Shown: positions 59,534-64,000 of the stretch, piece by piece | Layout of the letters: each line of letters starts with the position of its first letter | Numbering within the stretch: the first letter of the stretch is position 1 | NCBI RefSeq assembly: GCF_011075055.1 | Contig: NC_058147.1 | Span: forward strand, 4,774,001 to 4,838,000 | Length of the DNA: 64,000 bases | Direction: 5' to 3' | Source of the DNA: Mangifera indica | Lineage: Eukaryota; Streptophyta; Magnoliopsida; Sapindales; Anacardiaceae | Notes under the pieces: model-generated | Databases searched by the model: none | The model's input: the letters and a program-made list of their open reading frames with translations, nothing else | What the model was told of the DNA's origin: nothing | Made by a program: the position numbers and the translations under genes

Positions 59534-61510
59534 CTATACCTGTGATATGTATTCTTTTATTTTCTCTCTAACAGGTCCATCTAGAGCTCTCTCAGCAAGC
59601 TCATAAAATACGGTATTACCTTCAGGGCCATTCACTTTGTCCTTCTGCAAATATCTACAAAATTAAAGGAGTATGTATGACTGCTTAGACTCTGTACAGA
59701 GAAATCAGTTGTTGCAGATAAAGGCACGGCAAATACATAGTTCATCCCATCAGGCAATACTAACCTTTGCTGGACTAGTGTCTCCAATGCCTGCTTGATA
59801 TTTCCAAACACCGGATGGTTTACATCATTTTCGAACAATCCCATGCGCTTTAAATGATGCCAAAGATTTTCTGCATAATAAGAATAATATGATTTATCTT
59901 ACAGAAGAATGAAAGCATTGTGCAACGCAGGCTCACAAATCCTGGTAAAAGTAAAAAATCTCTTCTTCTTGTGATAATAAACATGGGATATGTTGCTCTT
60001 TGATCAATAAGTTTTCCAAAATGATATGTAGAGCAGTCCAGCAAAACAAATGGATTAACAACTACATGAAACCACATGAATCCAACATTTCTATCATTCA
60101 TCTTGACCCTTGGCTTTAACTATACTTCTACCAATGAAATCATGGTTACTAAGCAACAATACCAAAAAAGTACCTTCTGGGATTTTGCCGCCAGCTAGAT
60201 GGACAATACTAACTATAACAAAGGTAAAACCAGTTAAATGCGCTGTATTTACATCTTCAACATATTTCTTGTACACCTCTGGCGGTAGCTGACTTACAAG
60301 AATATACGATTTAGGGTCGGCAACACCTGGAAAGTGCATCATCACAGCTACGGTTATAACCAAAATTAAAATAATAAACAAACAGAGAATAGATGCCAGA
60401 AAAATGCAGATAGCTTCATATAATATAAACTATAACATCCGGATAACTGGTTTCTAACTTTTCCAAATTGTAATATATGAAAATAACTCTCATCTGAGAG
60501 AAAGTATCAAAGATTGAACTTTCCAATTACCTTTTACGCTAATTTTAAACAGAAAAATAAAGATTGACGAACAAAGGACCAATTCTGAGAGTATCATGCA
60601 TGAATTTCAAGTGGAAATAGCGGCCAAAAGTATCTTAATTGAATGCCATATACCCACCGGACACAAGGTGGCGATGAGGCCAGCTCATGCATTTTTTAAG
60701 TAAAACCATGGGCTACTACTGTGACAGAGTGGAGGATAATCAGCCTTGTATCACCACCATTTGCAGCAACCAACAGGTGGAACCAATGATCCACTAGCTC
60801 ACTACCCAATCAATGAGATTCACCAGCACTCTTTGTCTCTTTGAAGGATGAAAGTAGATTACTGATCAGTAATAGGTCTTTCATTACTCACAAATGAAAA
60901 CTTATGTGGAAAGATATGTCCCAAAAAAAAAAAAAACACAACCATATGGTAATTGTACTGTATTCAAAGTAGAATAAGCAAACTGAAATTTAACAGAAAA
61001 AGAAAAATGAAGCTAACAAATTTCTTGAAAAGCCAACATAAACTAAATCTACTCCAAGCAGCAGGCTGTGATAGTATAATAATAAGGTTAAAAAGGCAAT
61101 AAATTCTCACTGTTTTGAGAAGAACGGCCGAGATTTGCCAAGGCAGGACGTGACCTTTGAAGCTCTCTCAATTCATAGCCAAAAACGCTTGAGAGCTTCT
61201 CTTTGGCCGCATTAATCACAAAAGCAGGAAGATTACGCTGAGAATAGTTTTTTGTAACCAAGTGAACAAGCTCCTCTCTCTTAATCGGACATCCCAAGTT
61301 CTGATGAGTTTTGAAAATGACATAGCGCACCACTTCCGCAACGAGCTTCTCTATTTCCTACACCAGTGATTTATAATTCGTATCATAACAATGCACCCCA
61401 GGAAATTTATCTTAATTTTTGTTCAATAGTGAAATTTTAAAAAAAAAAAGTCTGATAATCACCTCTTTCGATATATCAAATTGAGAGAAATCTTCGCCGC
61501 CGTTGGCCAT
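59534..61510 (-). CDS. NSE3: NSE3, MAGE-domain subunit of the SMC5/6 complex
   Basis: Five exons on the minus strand: 61510-61463, 61357-61111, 60326-60174, 59870-59765 and 59654-59540. Reading on into intron-like sequence stops at TAG (59536-59534). This gives 224 residues. The start is MANGGEDFSQFDISKE. The MAGE homology domain follows, with VVRYVIFKTHQNLGCPIKREEL, INAAKEKLSSVFGYELREL, ADPKSYILVSQLPP, VSIVHLAGGKIPEENLWHHL and NTVFYELAERALDGPVREKI. NSE3 is the winged-helix partner of NSE1 and NSE4 in SMC5/6, which acts in DNA repair and chromosome stability in the nucleus. The C-terminus is uncertain: the CAG|GTATAG after YISQ looks like a donor, so a short further exon may exist. Confidence 0.88.
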
Positions 61511-61914
61511 CCGCAGCCCAAATTAGTTTAACAATAGTAAGTATTATTTTTAAAAAAAGGCAAATGATGGCCTTGCAATAGGACTGAGGAAGAGTTAATT
61601 GCTGGTGTGGTTAGTTTGGTAGGAGAAGAAAAGAGGCTTTACAAACCCTAACAGAAGAAAAAGGGAGGAAGATGTGATCTTGTGGCGGGAAATTACCATT
61701 TAAAAAATAACTAGAATTTTAAGAAAATTGATTCAGCGTGGAACGTACACAATTTTTAATATACAAAATAATTAAAATATATATATATTTTTAGTATATA
61801 ATTTAAATATACAGAGCATATATTATCATATAATTAGATAATTCTAAATTAAAGATAAAATAATATTCAATCGCATAATGACACATTATCTATGTATCCA
61901 ATTATATACTAAAA

Positions 61915-61964
<50 letters not shown>
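61915..61964. repeat. (TA)25-type microsatellite
   Basis: About 50 bases of uninterrupted alternating TA. Confidence 0.9.
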
Positions 61965-61971
<7 letters not shown>

Positions 61972-62492
61972 TAGAAAAATTATAATAAATATCCAAAATT
62001 AGAGGGTGTTAAGAAAATTGTCTAAAACTCCAAGGTTTAAGTAAAAATGCTCTCAATTTTGGAAATGACCAAACTGCTTTTATATATAAACCTTACATTT
62101 CCCATAGTTTTACTGTTCAAAATCAGAGAAAATTTTGAATCTCCCACAAGTCAACGGGTTTTCGCATTTTTCATCGACTTTTTGTGTTTTTCGACAATTG
62201 AAAATGACAAATAAGGATAGTACATCATCTAAACTTCTTGTTTGAACCAATTTATTGTTAGAATTATTGAGATTTGAAGGAGATTTTGAGGTTTGAATAT
62301 TTAGAGTTTTGATTTTGAATAATGCACAAAATATTTTGATTTTTGGTTGTTTTGTTTTAATTTTTTGAGGGGTTTTATATTATTGGATGTGTAGATTTGA
62401 TTGGTGTTAAAATTAGAGGCTAAAATGCCAATTTTTGGTCAAAAAATGGGTTAGATTTATCGGCGTTGTGATAACTTCCACGGGTGCCTATT

Positions 62493-62518
62493 GGGGGGGG
62501 GGGGGGGGGGGGGGGGGG
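62493..62518. repeat. G26 homopolymer
   Basis: Twenty-six consecutive G residues seven to eight bases before the first copy of the 521-bp tandem duplication. Confidence 0.9.
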
Positions 62519-62525
62519 AATTTAA

Positions 62526-63568
62526 TGTTTTCAAATTTTTAGGGTGAGGGGAAATAGGGGAGATCCACAGGGGTCCGTGGGGAATTTTACACTGAATCAT
62601 GGGGCAGTCCATGAAACTGTGGGTTGGGTGGAAATTAACATTTTTAAAATTATAGAGTCTATATGAGACAGACTTTGAACAACCATAACTTTTGATCCAG
62701 GAGGAGTTACGAGGCCTGTAATATATCAACGTGAAACTCGTTTCAAGCTCTATAACAACAACCAACTTTGCTGGTTGAACCAAATTTGGAGGCCAAAATA
62801 AAACTGTTTTAATATGTATTATACAGTTTTTTTGTTTTATTAAATTTAAGATTTTCGGTTTTTATGATTTTGAGTTTGTTTGTGACCGGGCTAGACTTTT
62901 TTAATATGTAATTTTCAAATTTGATATTTGTAATTATGATGTGTTTTTTTAGACATGTTTTATGATATAATTATGAAATTTTTGATCGATTTTTCGGTTT
63001 TCTCGTTTATAAGCTATTTGAACGTGTAATTTTCAAAATTCAGATATGTTTTCAAATTTTTAGGGTGAGGGGAAATAGGGGAGATCCACAGGGGTCCGTG
63101 GGGAATTTTACACTGAACCATGGGGCAGTCCATGAAACTGTGGGTTGGGTGGAAATTAACATTTTTAAAATTATAGAGTCTATATGAGACAGACTTTGAA
63201 CGACCATAACTTTTGATCCAGGAGGAGTTACGAGGCCTGTAATATATCAACGTGAAGCTCGTTTCAAGCTCTATAACAACAACCAACTTTGCTGGTTGCA
63301 CCAAATTTGGAGGCCAAAATAAAACTGTTTTAATATGTATTATACAGTTTTTTTGTTTTATTAAATTTAAGATTTTCGGTTTTTATGATTTTGAGTTTGT
63401 TTGTGACCGGGCTAGACTTTTTTGATATGTAATTTTCAAATTTGATATTTGTAATTATGATGTGCTTTTTTAGACATGTTTTATGATATAATTATGAAAT
63501 TTTTGATCGATTTTTCGGTTTTCTCGTTTATAAGCTATTTGAACGTGTAATTTTCAAAATTCAGATAT
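62526..63568. repeat. 521-bp tandem duplication, two nearly identical copies
   Basis: TGTTTTCAAATTTTTAGGGT at 62526 recurs at 63047. The two copies, 62526-63046 and 63047-63567, differ at only a few positions (for example GAACAACC against GAACGACC). Both end in TTTTCAAAATTCAGATATGT. I see no genuine coding frame; the parallel minus-strand frames in each copy follow from the duplication. The unit resembles repetitive plant DNA, but I cannot name the family. Confidence 0.93.
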
Positions 63569-64000
63569 GTTTTTTTAGATTTTCGAGTAATTTTTTGATT
63601 ATTGACATTCTTGAGTATTTCAATATATCTATTTATTCATAACATGTTATTTTTAATATAATTTTCACGAATTAATTTTTTTCGATTCGAATTCAAAAAT
63701 ACAAATTTCTTCTTTTCGAACGAACCCGTAGTAATTGATATTAAGTAAAAATGAAAGTAAAAATGAGTATTTAAGTGATATAAGAAATGTATGTAATGAG
63801 AGTGAGAGTGGGGGAGTTTATATAAATGTGATGAAGAGTAATTTTGGTATTTAAAAAAAAATTAGAGTGTTTTTGTTAGAAATAGTGAAATTGGGTATTT
63901 TTGCTTAATGGAGGGGTAATTTGGCCATTTATTATAATTTCCCATAATATTATCATGAATATTTAATTTAAAACAATTTTAATATATTGTGACACATCAT
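63569..64000. other. AT-rich DNA at the window end
   Basis: No gene or clear repeat is visible. It may belong to the same repeat as the duplicated unit before it. Confidence 0.4.

Larger units (their letters stand above)
61511..62525. other. NSE3 upstream region and AT-rich spacer
   Basis: It includes the NSE3 promoter, a long (TA)n at 61915-61964 and a pure G tract at 62493-62518. No other gene. Confidence 0.5.

Noticed and set aside
62457..63304. Two parallel minus-strand frames with the same translation start
   Set aside because: They are the same non-coding sequence present in both copies of the 521-bp duplication; the proline run comes from the G tract.
1..64000. CRISPR array, operon, prophage or other prokaryotic system
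   Set aside because: There are no regularly spaced short repeats, the genes are spliced and plant-specific, and intergenic distances are eukaryotic.
1..64000. Integrated plant viral sequence (pararetrovirus or geminivirus relics)
   Set aside because: No coat, replicase or movement-protein-like coding frames were visible; the repeats seen are LTR, hAT and MITE-like.

Overview
This is nuclear DNA of a flowering plant, most likely a eudicot tree or other rosid. It is AT-rich, its genes have GT-AG introns, and every gene recognised belongs to a plant or eukaryotic family: EXORDIUM-like, WIP zinc finger, QUA2-type pectin methyltransferase, PORR organelle RNA-binding, MBD with AT-hooks, APR-like thioredoxin, and NSE3. 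There is also an intron-containing elongator tRNA-Met. I cannot name the species from sequence alone.

Layout. 0.2-2.3 kb: a 2.08-kb solo LTR with a 5-bp target-site duplication. 3.1-11.5 kb: two intronless EXORDIUM-like genes in head-to-head orientation, separated by 6.4 kb of AT-rich spacer. 13.1-14.0 kb (minus): a two-exon WIP/TT1-type zinc finger gene. 14.7-16.9 kb: old repetitive DNA. 17.6-20.1 kb (minus): a six-exon single-RRM RNA-binding protein. 20.2-36.1 kb: a gene-poor, repeat-rich stretch with a 1.45-kb non-autonomous hAT element (8-bp target-site duplication), a tRNA-Met(CAU) gene, two long foldback elements and two MITE-like inverted-repeat elements. 36.1-40.4 kb: an eight-exon QUA2-type methyltransferase. 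41.5-42.7 kb: a single-exon PORR protein whose 3' end is tandemly duplicated. 42.9-47.6 kb: no recognisable gene, with faint retroelement-like remnants. 47.7-54.2 kb: a four-exon chromatin protein with six AT-hooks, an MBD and C2H2 fingers (MBD8-like). 56.0-58.1 kb: a four-exon APR-like thioredoxin protein. 59.5-61.5 kb (minus): NSE3, the MAGE-domain subunit of SMC5/6. 62.5-63.6 kb: a 521-bp tandem duplication beside a poly-G tract.

The genes do not form a pathway. Secretion and cell-wall functions (EXL, QUA2), transcription and chromatin (WIP, MBD8-like, NSE3), RNA binding (RRM, PORR) and redox folding (APRL) are simply neighbours. The gene content does resemble pieces of several Arabidopsis chromosome 1 segments (TT1-APRL4-NSE3; QUA2-RRM; MBD8-RRM), which points to an ancestral gene block that was fractionated in Arabidopsis. 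No clearly new biological system was found. The most notable items are the array of AT-hook repeats, the foldback elements, the intact element boundaries with target-site duplications, and several recent tandem duplications. Exon boundaries were read by eye from GT/AG sites and reading frame.
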